48,100 nucleotides of DNA from positions 1-48,100 of the forward strand of contig JAIYBC010000061.1 of the NCBI GenBank assembly GCA_027488845.1. The letters run 5' to 3'. The notes beneath the pieces were generated by a model. It worked only from the letters and a program-made list of their open reading frames with translations, was not told where the DNA came from and ran no database searches. This stretch comes from Verrucomicrobiales bacterium (GTDB lineage Bacteria; Verrucomicrobiota; Verrucomicrobiia; Limisphaerales; UBA9464). The position numbers and the translations under genes are program-made. This document shows, one piece after another, positions 33,640-42,027 of the stretch. The stretch's first letter is position 1. Each line of letters opens with the position of its first letter.

Positions 33640-34689
33640 TCAGGAGCCCGGTGACACCGCCACCCGGGGCCAGGTTCCGGATCGGGCGCAGGCGAACGCC
33701 TCGTCGAGTCGGGAAAGGGGGAACGCCGGGGAGACCAGGGATTCCAAGGGGACCGGTCCGGTGTGGGTGGAGAGGTACTCGACGGCCTGTCGCAGGTGGC
33801 GCGGGCCGTAGTTGTGCGTGCCATGCACGGTCAGGCACTTGCGGACGACGGACTCGCCGGTGATGTCGAGGGCGGTCTCGGGATGGACCATCCCGATCCA
33901 CGAGTAGTGGCCGCCCGGCCGCAGCAGTCGGATTCCTTCGCCGATCACCTCCGCCCGTCCCGCGACCTCTAGGACCGCATCGACGACCGAGGCGGACAGG
34001 CCGCGGAGTTCCTCGGGCGACACCGGTTCGCCGCCGAAGTCCACGACGCGGGCGCGGCGCGACGGATTGGGATCGGAGACGAGCACGCGCTTCCAACCGC
34101 GGGTCCTGAGGATGGAGCAGCCGTAGAGGCCGAGCAGGCCGGCGCCCTGGATGAGTGCGGTGTTCCCGGAGTGGGGCACGGCTTCGGTGGCGGCAAACAG
34201 GGTGGCCAACGCGCAGTTCGCGGGCACGGCCGCGGCGTCGGACACGGAGTCCGGCAGCGGGACCACCGTGGTTCCGGGGCGGAGGAGGATGTGGGTGGCG
34301 AAGCAGCCGTTGAGGTCCGAGACGGCGTCCGCCGGCGCATGGCCGTACTTGAAGAGGTGCTCGCACTTCTGGGGCAGGGCCCAGTCGATGCAGGGACGGC
34401 AGCAGCCACAGCTGTCGGCGAGCGTCCAGGTGATCCTCTGGCCAGGTAGGAACTCCGTCCGGCCGGAGCCGGCGGCGACGATTTTCCCGACGCCTTCGTG
34501 TCCCAGCACGCAGGGAGTCGGGCAGGACCTCCGGCCATCCACGGTGTGGAGGTCGGAGCCGCAGATCGTCGCGAGCGAGACCTCGACGAGGAGTTCGCCG
34601 GGACCGGGCGGGCGGAGGTCGACCGTCGCGAGGCGGAACGGCGATCCCGGTCCGTCGAACAGGGCGAGGGTGGCTTGGGAGGGAATCAT
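33640..34689 (-). CDS. Zinc-dependent alcohol dehydrogenase, phosphonate-catabolism-associated type
   Basis: A 349-residue medium-chain dehydrogenase. The catalytic zinc ligand C43 is in TICGSDLHT with H64-E65 in GHEGVG. The structural zinc cysteines are in SCGCCRPC (94-100) and QKC (109). The NAD-binding glycine motif is GAGLLG. It matches, from memory, the family predicted to be associated with phosphonate breakdown that often neighbours PhnZ-like genes (TIGR03366). Its start overlaps the stop of the PHP hydrolase gene (34686-34689). A 126-base gap with a weak AAACCG/CGGTTT stem and the ACACGGATTCC word separates it from the oxygenase gene. Confidence 0.88.
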   Translation of the reverse strand: MIPSQATLALFDGPGSPFRLATVDLRPPGPGELLVEVSLATICGSDLHTVDGRRSCPTPCVLGHEGVGKIVAAGSGRTEFLPGQRITWTLADSCGCCRPCIDWALPQKCEHLFKYGHAPADAVSDLNGCFATHILLRPGTTVVPLPDSVSDAAAVPANCALATLFAATEAVPHSGNTALIQGAGLLGLYGCSILRTRGWKRVLVSDPNPSRRARVVDFGGEPVSPEELRGLSASVVDAVLEVAGRAEVIGEGIRLLRPGGHYSWIGMVHPETALDITGESVVRKCLTVHGTHNYGPRHLRQAVEYLSTHTGPVPLESLVSPAFPLSRLDEAFACARSGTWPRVAVSPGS

Positions 34690-36023
34690 CGGGCGGGAAC
34701 GAGGTTCCGCCAGCCGACCGGCTGGGTCCAAGCCGTCTGGAACTCGGCCTCGGTCGTCGCCACCGCGACACGGCGCGAGGACGTGACCACCGCGCGGACG
34801 TAGAGTTCGTCGCCGCGCAGGTGATAGGAGGGGTTGCTGCCCTTCGCTAACGCGAGGACCTCGCCGATCTGCGGTCCGGAGCCGGTCCGGTAGTCGAGCG
34901 TGGTGTCGATCTCCTTGCCGTTGGCCCCGATGCGGCGGCGTCCGTCGAGCGAGGCGCCCCGACGGGTGCCGATGAAGCGGGTGACCAGCCGTTCGCCGGG
35001 CCGGGCGTGGATCCGCAGGGACAGGAGGCGTTCCTTCCCGTCGAATCGGACGTCGCGCAGCTCGACGCCGGTGGAGGCGTAGAAGTCTCCCGCCTGCAGG
35101 GCGTGGATCAGGGATTCCGGCGTGAGATGGGACGCGCGGACCATGACCCAGGCGCGGCCGGGCGGAGAACGGCGTTTGGTGCCCTGGAAGTCGTGGGAAT
35201 CGTCGGTGGCGAGCCCGAAGAGCGGCGGCGCCTGGAACGTGACGAGGCGGAGGGTGTTGGCGACGTCCCAGAGCGTTTCGGTCGGCGGATGGTGCGCATC
35301 GCCCGGATCGTTGTCGCCGTCGACGCCGTTCCACACCTCGAAGAAGGGTTCCTCGACCACCTGGGCGAGGTCCTCGGCGGTGACGCCCCACTTGTAGTTG
35401 GGGTGGTTCACGTGGACGAGGACGGGGCTGCCGTTGCGGTCGGCCGAGACCTGGACGGCCCGGAGTGTTCGGGCGAGGACCTCCGGGACGGTGGCGCCGT
35501 CCTGGGTCGGGATCCAATCGTGGAGGTTGACCGCACCGATGTGGATCGCCTTCCGGTTGGCGGCGGTGTGGGTGATCTCCTCGGCCGGCAACATGAGGAA
35601 ACGTCCGGCGACCTCGAGCTGGGCGCGGTACTCGCCGAAGGGCTTGAGCCGTACCTGGGTCTCGGAGTTGGTGGGGTTCCGCCGCGTCTCGACCCAGTCG
35701 GGGCCGAACCGGCGGAGGTAGTCGCGGAACGGGTCGACGGGCCGATGGGAGCCGGCGCGCCACGGTTCACCGCGGGACCGTGCGAGGACGTTGCTGACGT
35801 TCATCCAGCGTTCGCCCTGGCTGAGGACGTTGTGGTCGGAGAGGGCGAGGAAGTTGTAGCCGTGCTCCCGGTACCAGAGGCCGACCATCTCCGGGAAGCC
35901 GTCGCCGTCGGACCAGAGCGTGTGCGTGTGCAGGTTGCCTTTCCACCAGCGCGGCCCGTCGGCGTGCAGGCCGCCGGCCAGCCAGAGGCCTCCGCAGAGG
36001 ATCCAACGCAGGAGGTTCTTCAT
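34686..36023 (-). CDS. Secreted PHP-domain metal hydrolase (CehA/McbA-like)
   Basis: A 445-residue protein with a signal peptide (LLRWILCGGLWLAGGLHA) and a polymerase-and-histidinol-phosphatase fold: GNLHTHTLWSDG (H32, H34, D39), LSDHN (63-65), PAEEITHT (E148/149, H152), HVNHPNY (H204, H207) and TDDSHDF (D274, D275, H277). Enzymes of this type cleave phosphoesters or other esters outside the cytoplasm. As first gene of the phosphonate run, it may release phosphonate or phosphate monoesters before uptake; that role is inferred. It overlaps the dehydrogenase gene by four bases and is divergent from a MarR-type regulator gene. Confidence 0.82.
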   Translation of the reverse strand: MKNLLRWILCGGLWLAGGLHADGPRWWKGNLHTHTLWSDGDGFPEMVGLWYREHGYNFLALSDHNVLSQGERWMNVSNVLARSRGEPWRAGSHRPVDPFRDYLRRFGPDWVETRRNPTNSETQVRLKPFGEYRAQLEVAGRFLMLPAEEITHTAANRKAIHIGAVNLHDWIPTQDGATVPEVLARTLRAVQVSADRNGSPVLVHVNHPNYKWGVTAEDLAQVVEEPFFEVWNGVDGDNDPGDAHHPPTETLWDVANTLRLVTFQAPPLFGLATDDSHDFQGTKRRSPPGRAWVMVRASHLTPESLIHALQAGDFYASTGVELRDVRFDGKERLLSLRIHARPGERLVTRFIGTRRGASLDGRRRIGANGKEIDTTLDYRTGSGPQIGEVLALAKGSNPSYHLRGDELYVRAVVTSSRRVAVATTEAEFQTAWTQPVGWRNLVPAR

Positions 36024-36138
36024 CGCCGGATGGAATCCGGTCCGGCCCGGCATCGGCAAGCCGCGGCCGGTGAAGATCGCGAGACAAGCGGCCTTGCCAA
36101 CCCACCGGGCGTCCGCGACAAACCGGCCCAACGCTCGC

Positions 36139-36639
36139 GTGAGCACCCCAGACATCTCCCGAACCACCGTCCCACTGGATTCGCCGGTCCGCCGCCGCCT
36201 GCCGCCGTTGCTGCGGCGTGCCTGGTACGGGCTGAACCAGGCGTTCCGTCGTCGGATCGCGCACACCGGGGTGACCCCGGACCAGTTCACCGCGTTGCGG
36301 ACCCTGCGCGAGGGCGATCCCGAGGGGATGACGCAGCGCGCGCTGACCGAGGCGATGTCGAGCGATCCGAACACGGTCGCCTCGCTGCTCGAGCGGATGG
36401 AGGAGGCGGGATGGATCGAACGGCGGCCGCACGAGAAGGACCGGCGGGCGTACCGGATCCGGCTGCTGGCCCCGGGTGTCGAACGGTTCCACGAGGTGCG
36501 CGAGCTGGCGGTGGGCCTCCAGTCGGATGTGCTGGCGGTGCTGCCCGAATCGGACCGCGAGCGCTTCCTCCAGCAATTGGAGGAGGTCGCGGCGGCCTGC
36601 CGCCAGGCGGCCGACGACTCGGTACGGCCGCCGCGTTGA
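36139..36639 (+). CDS. MarR-family transcriptional regulator
   Basis: A 166-residue winged-helix repressor. Recognisable parts are LLRRAWYGLNQAFRRRI (first dimerisation helix), the helix-turn-helix GMTQRALTEAMSSDPNTVASLLERMEEAGWIERR and the wing HEKDRRAYRIRLLAPGVERF. It is transcribed away from the phosphonate-type operon across a 115-base gap and is its most likely regulator. The natural start seems to be GTG at 36139. Upstream in-frame ATGs would run into the neighbouring gene. A weak CAAG-CGGC-CTTG palindrome in the gap is the only operator candidate seen. Confidence 0.85.
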   Translation: MSTPDISRTTVPLDSPVRRRLPPLLRRAWYGLNQAFRRRIAHTGVTPDQFTALRTLREGDPEGMTQRALTEAMSSDPNTVASLLERMEEAGWIERRPHEKDRRAYRIRLLAPGVERFHEVRELAVGLQSDVLAVLPESDRERFLQQLEEVAAACRQAADDSVRPPR

Positions 36640-36648
36640 TTTCCCGAC

Positions 36649-37629
36649 ATGACCCCGCCTGAAGACCCGCCGCTCCCACCGCCTGTCGGTCCGGTCGTCG
36701 TCCCGACGTCACCATCGCCGCGGCCGCGTTGGCGGGCCGTGGTCTTCCTGGCGATCGTGGGGTTCTACCCGTTGCTGCTGGGGCTGCTTGGGCATTGGGT
36801 GCAACGGGGGCGGGAATCCTCGGGACCGGCGTTGCCGTCGGATGTCCAGGGGCTCGCGCTCGTGTGCCTGGAAAGCTTCGGCACGTTCGCGGCGCTGTTC
36901 GCCTTGGCCTGGTATTTCGGGCGACTCCGACGGGACCAGATCTTCTGGTGGCCGATGCGTTGGTGGGACTGGCTGTGGGGTGGAATCTGGTCGGTGGTCG
37001 TCCGGTTCGGGGCCGGAGCGGCGTTGCTGGCCGGCGGGATCCTGTTCCTCGCCTTCCGCATGGTCCGCGACGCCGCGACGGGCGCCGCAGGGAAAGGTGG
37101 AACCGATGCGGTGAAGGGGCTCGAACAGGTGCTCCAGGAGAGTCGCCCGCGCGTGGAGGCCCTTGTGGACCTGAGCGCCTTGGCGGATCCGCTCTACCTC
37201 CTGTTCGCCTGCACCGTGCTGAGTTTCATCACCGCCGGTCTGCGTGAGGAGTTGTGGCGGGCCGGTTTCCTTGGGGCGTTCGAAGAACTGCTGCCGGCCG
37301 GATGGCGACGGCGCTTTGGTCCGCGACCGGCGGACACGGTGGTTTCGGGAACGCTTCGGCGCATGGCGCTTCACCTTCCGGGGACCCTGTTCGGGGCGGT
37401 CGTCTTCGGGTTGGGCCATCTGATCCAGGGTCCGGGGGCGGTGTTGTTGACCGGGGTCGTGGGACTGATCCTCGGGTTGGTGATGGTGGCGCACCGCTCC
37501 CTTTGGACGGCGGTCCTGGCCCATGGGTTCTTCGACGCCAGCAGCTTCCTCGCGTTGGGGTTGGTCTACCGTTATCGGGACGTGCTGAAGGCCCTGAACC
37601 CGGAGATCGGAAAACAGTTGGGCATCTAG
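36649..37629 (+). CDS. CPBP-family intramembrane metalloprotease
   Basis: A 326-residue membrane protein with a proline-rich N-terminal tail and about seven hydrophobic segments. The CPBP (Abi/Rce1) active-site motifs are intact: E200-E201-x3-R (REELWRAGFL), F-x3-H with H257 (FGLGHLIQG) and H292-x3-D296 (HGFFDASS). Family members cut prenylated or other membrane proteins, or act in signalling; the substrate here is unknown. It starts 9 bases after the MarR gene and is probably co-transcribed with it. A 7-bp hairpin (GCGGACG/CGTCCGC, 37635-37653) follows the stop but lacks a U-tract. Confidence 0.87.
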   Translation: MTPPEDPPLPPPVGPVVVPTSPSPRPRWRAVVFLAIVGFYPLLLGLLGHWVQRGRESSGPALPSDVQGLALVCLESFGTFAALFALAWYFGRLRRDQIFWWPMRWWDWLWGGIWSVVVRFGAGAALLAGGILFLAFRMVRDAATGAAGKGGTDAVKGLEQVLQESRPRVEALVDLSALADPLYLLFACTVLSFITAGLREELWRAGFLGAFEELLPAGWRRRFGPRPADTVVSGTLRRMALHLPGTLFGAVVFGLGHLIQGPGAVLLTGVVGLILGLVMVAHRSLWTAVLAHGFFDASSFLALGLVYRYRDVLKALNPEIGKQLGI

Positions 37630-37679
37630 GCGCCGCGGACGACCTCCGTCCGCCCCTCCCGTTGTCGTCAAAAAACCAG

Positions 37680-37708
37680 TTCCCAGCGGGTGGAGGCTTT
37701 CCTAGTGT
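37680..37708 (+). promoter_or_regulatory. Probable promoter of the class II aldolase gene
   Basis: TTCCCA (37680-37685), a 17-base spacer and TAGTGT (37703-37708) lie 48 bases before ATG 37757. It uses the same -10 box as the hflX promoter. Confidence 0.45.
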
Positions 37709-37756
37709 TTCGTCTTCGCCGACCCGTCCCGGGAAGGCACAGAAACATCCAGAACT

Positions 37757-38722
37757 ATGCCACTGACCCATACGCGCGACCTGTTCGCGAAGGCCTTGAA
37801 GGGCAAGTACGCCCTCGGTGCCTTCAACGTGAACAACATGGAGCTTCTCCAGGCCATCATCGAGGCCTGCGAAGAGGAGAAGGCTCCGGTGATGCTCCAG
37901 ATCTCCAAGGGCGCCCGGGATTACGCCCACCCGGTCTATCTGAAGAAGCTGATCGAGGCGGCCGTGAGCCTCTCGACCATCCCCATCGCGGTCCACCTGG
38001 ACCACGGCGACAGCTTCGAGCTGTGCAAGCAGTGCATCGACGAGGGGTTCACCTCGGTGATGATCGACGCGTCGCACGATCCCTTCGAGAAGAACGTCGA
38101 GATCTGCCGCAAGGTCGTGGAGTACGCCCACAAGCACAACTGCGTGGTCGAGGGCGAGCTGGGCATGCTGGTCGGCGCGCAGCACGACGACGGCGAGGAG
38201 GGCGGCAGCTATTCCAAGGGCGGTGCCTACACGCATCCCGAGGAGGCCGTCGAGTTCGTCCGCCAGTCCGGCGTCGATTCCCTCGCGGTGGCCATCGGCA
38301 ACAGCCATGGCGCCTACAAGTTCAAGGGTGAGCAGCACCTGGATCTCGAGCGCCTGAAGGCCATCAAGAAGGCCCTGCTCGAGGCCGGCATGGGCGACTA
38401 CCCGCTCGTCCTGCACGGTGCCTCCTCGGTGCCGAAGGACCTGGCCCAGAAGATCAACAAGTTCGGCGGCGACCTCGGTGAGGAGACCGCCGGCGTGTCC
38501 GAGGCCGACATCGAGGTGGCCCGCCGCGTGGGTTGCACCAAGGTCAACATCGACACCGACCTGCGCCTGGCGATGACCGCGGCGATCCGCGAGGTGCTCG
38601 TCACCAAGCCCAAGGAGTTCGATCCCCGCAAGTACCTCGCCCCGGCCCGCAAGGCGGTGAAGGAACTCGTGCGCCACAAGCTGCGGAACGTGCTCTGCTG
38701 CGCCGGCCACGCCTTCGACTGA
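37757..38722 (+). CDS. fba: Class II fructose-bisphosphate aldolase
   Basis: Zinc-dependent enzyme of glycolysis and gluconeogenesis that splits fructose 1,6-bisphosphate into dihydroxyacetone phosphate and glyceraldehyde 3-phosphate. The 321-residue product carries the catalytic D82 and zinc ligand H83 in VHLDHGD, and zinc ligands H184 (GNSHGAYK) and H220 (LHGASSVP). The phosphate loop GGDLGEET and the late block KVNIDTDLRLA are also present. The insert VGAQHDDGEEGGSYSKGGAYT is typical of the family. It is a single-gene unit with its own promoter and a strong terminator. Confidence 0.96.
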   Translation: MPLTHTRDLFAKALKGKYALGAFNVNNMELLQAIIEACEEEKAPVMLQISKGARDYAHPVYLKKLIEAAVSLSTIPIAVHLDHGDSFELCKQCIDEGFTSVMIDASHDPFEKNVEICRKVVEYAHKHNCVVEGELGMLVGAQHDDGEEGGSYSKGGAYTHPEEAVEFVRQSGVDSLAVAIGNSHGAYKFKGEQHLDLERLKAIKKALLEAGMGDYPLVLHGASSVPKDLAQKINKFGGDLGEETAGVSEADIEVARRVGCTKVNIDTDLRLAMTAAIREVLVTKPKEFDPRKYLAPARKAVKELVRHKLRNVLCCAGHAFD

Positions 38723-38750
38723 GCCATTTCGCCCCCGGCAAGGATTTCAG

Positions 38751-38782
38751 ACAGCCGCCCTGTAACGGGCGGCTGTTTTTTT
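38751..38782 (+). terminator. Rho-independent terminator of the aldolase gene
   Basis: ACAGCCGCCC, loop TGTAAC and GGGCGGCTGT form a 10-bp perfect stem followed by a run of T. It lies 28 bases after the stop. Confidence 0.95.
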
Positions 38783-38794
38783 CGTCGCGTCGAT

Positions 38795-38817
38795 TGAACC
38801 CCAGTATGGCGGGTTCA
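38795..38817. promoter_or_regulatory. Inverted repeat upstream of a PEP-CTERM gene
   Basis: TGAACCC and GGGTTCA with a 9-base spacer, 23 bases before ATG 38841. It could be an operator or a leader hairpin. Confidence 0.4.
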
Positions 38818-38840
38818 CGCACTCCATCGAAATCCACACC

Positions 38841-39506
38841 ATGAAACTCGGAACCTCCATAGTCCTGCTCGGACTCGGGCTTGGCGTCGCCAATCCGGCT
38901 TCGGCGATCGTCTTCGACCTCGCCGCGGACTTCGCGGTCGACAACGGCAACCCCAACGGCGTCTGGACCTACGGACAGCTCGACACGTTGTCCTCCCCGT
39001 TCACCCCCTGGGTGATCGGCGGTGTGACGGACGCCCCCTACGCTCCGTCCCTCTTTTGGCACAGCTCGGACCCCGGGGACGGCAATCCGACGGTCTGGCA
39101 CAATCGGACGTCCCAGAGCTTCTTCGGCAGTCCGCCCGGTTCGGTGGCCCTCCATCCCGGATCCCTTGGCCAAGGGGCCACGGTCCGCTGGACGGCTCCC
39201 GCGGGGGATGCGGGAGTCTCCTACGCCATCTCCGCCGTCTTCGGTGCCGGTGACAGCGGCAGCATGGGCCTCGCGGTCCTGTTCAATGGCGCGACGGTAT
39301 GGACCGGTTCCGACTCCGGATCCTTCGCCACGACGCAGGCCTTGAGCGCCGGCGATCGTTTCGACTTCGTGGTCCACAACGGATACGGGTTCGGCACGAC
39401 GCCCCTTGCGGTGACCTTCACCACGGTTCCCGAACCGTCGGCCTACGCCGCCGTTGCCGCCTTGGGCCTCGGGGCGTTGGCCTGCGCGCGTCGTCGCCGC
39501 GGCTGA
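38841..39506 (+). CDS. PEP-CTERM sorting domain protein
   Basis: A 221-residue exported protein of unknown function. It has a signal peptide (MKLGTSIVLLGLGLGVANPASA), a beta-rich middle (FDLAADFAVDNGNPNGVWTYGQ, GATVRWTAPAGDAGVSYAISAVF, VLFNGATVWTGSDSG, DRFDFVVHNGYGFG) and a C-terminal PEP-CTERM signal, VPEPSAYAAVAALGLGALACARRRRG. The middle resembles carbohydrate-binding-like sandwich proteins seen with this signal. It lies between the aldolase terminator and pheA and is unrelated in sequence to the H-x-H-G-R pair. Confidence 0.85.
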   Translation: MKLGTSIVLLGLGLGVANPASAIVFDLAADFAVDNGNPNGVWTYGQLDTLSSPFTPWVIGGVTDAPYAPSLFWHSSDPGDGNPTVWHNRTSQSFFGSPPGSVALHPGSLGQGATVRWTAPAGDAGVSYAISAVFGAGDSGSMGLAVLFNGATVWTGSDSGSFATTQALSAGDRFDFVVHNGYGFGTTPLAVTFTTVPEPSAYAAVAALGLGALACARRRRG

Positions 39507-39583
39507 GCCTCCCGGACGGGGAGCCCACGCCACGGAAAAACCTCCTTCGCCGGGCTCCCCGTTTCCGTCATCCTCGCGGCGCA

Positions 39584-40645
39584 ATGTCCCTGCAGGAACA
39601 CCGCCAGGCCATCGACTCCATCGACGCGGAGATCGTCCGTCTCCTGAACGAGCGCACGAAGCACGTGCTCGAGATCGGGGCCATCAAGACGAAGCAGGGA
39701 CAGGAGATCTACGCGCCGCACCGCGAGCGCAGCGTCTTCCAGCGCGTCACCAAGCTGAACCAGGGCCCCATCACCAACGACGGCCTGCGGGCGATCTACC
39801 GGGAGATCATGTCCAGCGCCCTGTCGCTGGAGCGGAGCCTGACCATCGCCTACCTCGGACCCGAGGCCACCTTCACCCATCAGGCGGCGATCCGACGCTT
39901 CGGTCAGTCCCTTGGCTATTCCGCGCAGAAGACCATCGCCGACGTCTTCCACGAGGTGTCGAAGCAGCGTGCCGACTACGGCGTGGTCCCGGTGGAGAAC
40001 TCCACCGAGGGCGTGGTGACGCACACCCTGGACATGTTCGTGGACAGCGACCTGAAGATCGTGTCGCAGATCGTCCTGAGGATCTCGCACGGGCTGGCCG
40101 CGAAGGGACGTCGCGAGGACATCGTGCGCCTGTACGTGCACCCGCAGACGCTGGCGCAGTGCCGTGGCTGGATCCAGCGGACCCTGCCGCATGCGGAGCT
40201 GATCGAGACCAGTTCCAACGCGCGTTCGGCCGAGTTGGCGGCGAAGGAGAAGGGGGCGGCCGCGATCACCGGCGAGCTGGCCGCGGAACGCTACGGCCTG
40301 CCGCTGATCGAGCGGGACATCCAGGACAACTCGGCGAACGCGACCCGCTTCCTGGTGCTGGGACGCCAATGCGGGCCGAGCACCGGGGCGGACCGGACCA
40401 GCATCCTCTTCAGCATCCGCGACGAAGCCGGGGCGCTGCACCGATGCCTGGCGCCGTTCCGACGGCTGGACATCAACATGACGAAGATCGAGTCCCGGCC
40501 CTCCAAGCGGAAGGCGTGGGAGTACTTCTTCTTCACCGACGTCGACGGCCATGCCGAGGACCCGAAGCTGGCGAAGGCCATCACCCAGCTCGGCCAGCAC
40601 TGCAGCTTCGTCAAGGTGCTGGGATCCTACCCGAATGGGGAATAG
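39584..40645 (+). CDS. pheA: Bifunctional chorismate mutase / prephenate dehydratase
   Basis: Makes phenylpyruvate from chorismate, the committed route to phenylalanine. The 353-residue product has an N-terminal AroQ-type chorismate mutase (residues 1 to about 85: IDSIDAEIVRLLNERTKHVLEIGAIK) and a prephenate dehydratase domain (IAYLGPEATFTHQAA, VVPVENSTEGVV, the TRF motif in NATRFLVLG). A C-terminal ACT regulatory domain contains GALHRCLAPF and the ESRP motif in KIESRPSKRKAWEYFFF, so phenylalanine feedback is likely. ATG at 39584. It ends at a heptamer-rich convergent spacer. Confidence 0.96.
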   Translation: MSLQEHRQAIDSIDAEIVRLLNERTKHVLEIGAIKTKQGQEIYAPHRERSVFQRVTKLNQGPITNDGLRAIYREIMSSALSLERSLTIAYLGPEATFTHQAAIRRFGQSLGYSAQKTIADVFHEVSKQRADYGVVPVENSTEGVVTHTLDMFVDSDLKIVSQIVLRISHGLAAKGRREDIVRLYVHPQTLAQCRGWIQRTLPHAELIETSSNARSAELAAKEKGAAAITGELAAERYGLPLIERDIQDNSANATRFLVLGRQCGPSTGADRTSILFSIRDEAGALHRCLAPFRRLDINMTKIESRPSKRKAWEYFFFTDVDGHAEDPKLAKAITQLGQHCSFVKVLGSYPNGE

Positions 40646-40650
40646 GGGTT

Positions 40651-40685
40651 GGGATTCCTGATTCGGGATTCCAGATTCCCGATTT
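40651..40685 (+). repeat. Heptamer array, word NNGATTC (5 units)
   Basis: GGGATTC, CTGATTC, GGGATTC, CAGATTC, CCGATTT, starting 5 bases after the pheA stop. This word is the inverted complement of the array at 10196-10230. Confidence 0.88.
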
Positions 40686-40690
40686 CACGA

Positions 40691-40802
40691 CGCCTGACGC
40701 CCGACACCTGACGCCTGACGCCTGACGCCTGACGCCCGACGCCCGACGCCCGACGCCCGACGCCCGACGCCCGACGCCTGACGCCTGACGCCCGACGCCC
40801 GA
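40691..40802 (+). repeat. Sixteen-unit heptamer array, word CGCCYGA
   Basis: Sixteen uninterrupted 7-mers, ten of them CGCCCGA or a close variant and the rest CGCCTGA, with one CACCTGA (40705-40711). It fills the space between the convergent pheA and GspE-like genes. Confidence 0.95.
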
Positions 40803-40809
40803 CACCCCT

Positions 40810-42027
40810 TCAGAACCCTTCCATGCCGATGACGCGGAGGACCTCCTCGAGGGTGGTTTCGCCGCGGAGGACGCGTTTCAGTCCGGCCTGCCACAAGGTT
40901 TCCATGCCTTGGCCGACGGCGACCTCCTGGAGACGCCGCGTGGCCATCTTCTGCATGACGGCGTCCCGGATGACCTCGTCGACGAGCAGGGTCTCCATGA
41001 CCGTGGCGCGTCCGCTGAAGCCGGTGTGGCTGCAGGCGGGGCAGCCGGCGCCGCGACGGAAACCGGTCGCTTCCCGGAGTTCCTCGGGGAGGCTGCGGAG
41101 GACGGCGTCCTCGGGCTGATAGGGTTCCGAGCAGACCGGGCAGTTCTTCCGGATGAGGCGCATGCCGAGCACGCCGGCGATGGACGAGGAGAGCAGGAAC
41201 GGCTCGATGCCCATGTTGATGAGGCGTGCGAACACGCCCGCGGTGCTGCCCGAGTGGATGGTGCTGATGACGAGATGCCCGGTGAGGCCGGCCTGCACGG
41301 CGATCTGGGCGGTCTCGGCGTCGCGGATCTCGCCGATCATGATCACCTGTGGGTCCTGCCGCATGAGCGAGCGCAGCGCGATCGGGTAGGTGTATTCCCG
41401 GGCGACGTTGCATTGGGACTGCGCGATGAGGGGCAGGTTGAACTCCACGGGATCCTCGACCGTGGCGACGCTGATGCTGGGGCCGGCGCGTTCGACGATG
41501 TGGTAGAGCGAGGCGTAGATGGCGGTGGTCTTCCCGGAGCCGGTGGGGCCGGTCATGAGGAGCAGTCCCGAGGGGCGCGTGAGGAGCTGGCGCAGCGTGG
41601 CGAGCGTGTCCTCCTCCATGCCCAGCGACTCCAGGTTGAAGGCGCGGTTGGTCGGGTCGAAGATGCGGATGACGGTCTTCTCGCCGCGGACGGTCGGGAA
41701 GGTGGACACGCGTAGGACGACGTTGCCGGCCTCGGGAAAGGTGTTGGCACGGCCTTCCTGGGGCAGCTGGGTCTCGTGGCCGATGAGGTTCGCCATGACC
41801 TTGAGTCGGCCGGTGATCTTGGGAAGCAGGTCGCTGGGCAGGTGGACGAGCTCGTTCAGCACGCCGCTGAGGCGGACCCGGACGGCGATGCTGGATTCCC
41901 ACGGCTCGATGTGGATGTCGCTCGCACCGGCCCGGACGGCATCGATGATCACGCAGTCGACCAGACGGACGACATCGATTTCGGCGTCGGAGGCGCAGGA
42001 CTGGAGGAACCGGACGGTTTCGCTCAT
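40810..42027 (-). CDS. GspE/PilB-type secretion ATPase lacking the usual N-terminal domain
   Basis: A 405-residue hexameric ATPase of the type II secretion/type IV pilus class. It has Walker A GPTGSGKT (160-167), an Asp box ATVEDPVEF, Walker B VIMIGEIRD and a His box TIHSGST. The tetracysteine zinc site is CPVC and, later, CPAC. Typical GspE/PilB proteins have 550 or so residues and a separate N-terminal domain that binds the inner-membrane platform. This one begins almost directly with VRLVDCVIIDAVRAGASDIHIEPW. It could power assembly of the prepilin-like proteins in this window. ATG at 42027; longer frames upstream have no homology. Confidence 0.88.
   Translation of the reverse strand: MSETVRFLQSCASDAEIDVVRLVDCVIIDAVRAGASDIHIEPWESSIAVRVRLSGVLNELVHLPSDLLPKITGRLKVMANLIGHETQLPQEGRANTFPEAGNVVLRVSTFPTVRGEKTVIRIFDPTNRAFNLESLGMEEDTLATLRQLLTRPSGLLLMTGPTGSGKTTAIYASLYHIVERAGPSISVATVEDPVEFNLPLIAQSQCNVAREYTYPIALRSLMRQDPQVIMIGEIRDAETAQIAVQAGLTGHLVISTIHSGSTAGVFARLINMGIEPFLLSSSIAGVLGMRLIRKNCPVCSEPYQPEDAVLRSLPEELREATGFRRGAGCPACSHTGFSGRATVMETLLVDEVIRDAVMQKMATRRLQEVAVGQGMETLWQAGLKRVLRGETTLEEVLRVIGMEGF

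Noticed and set aside
34890-36662. Coding potential on the plus strand opposite the PHP hydrolase
   Set aside because: The frame mirrors the minus-strand gene. Only its last part, in another frame (36139-36639), is a real MarR gene.
40691-40802. CRISPR array
   Set aside because: The unit is 7 bases with no spacers and no cas genes nearby.
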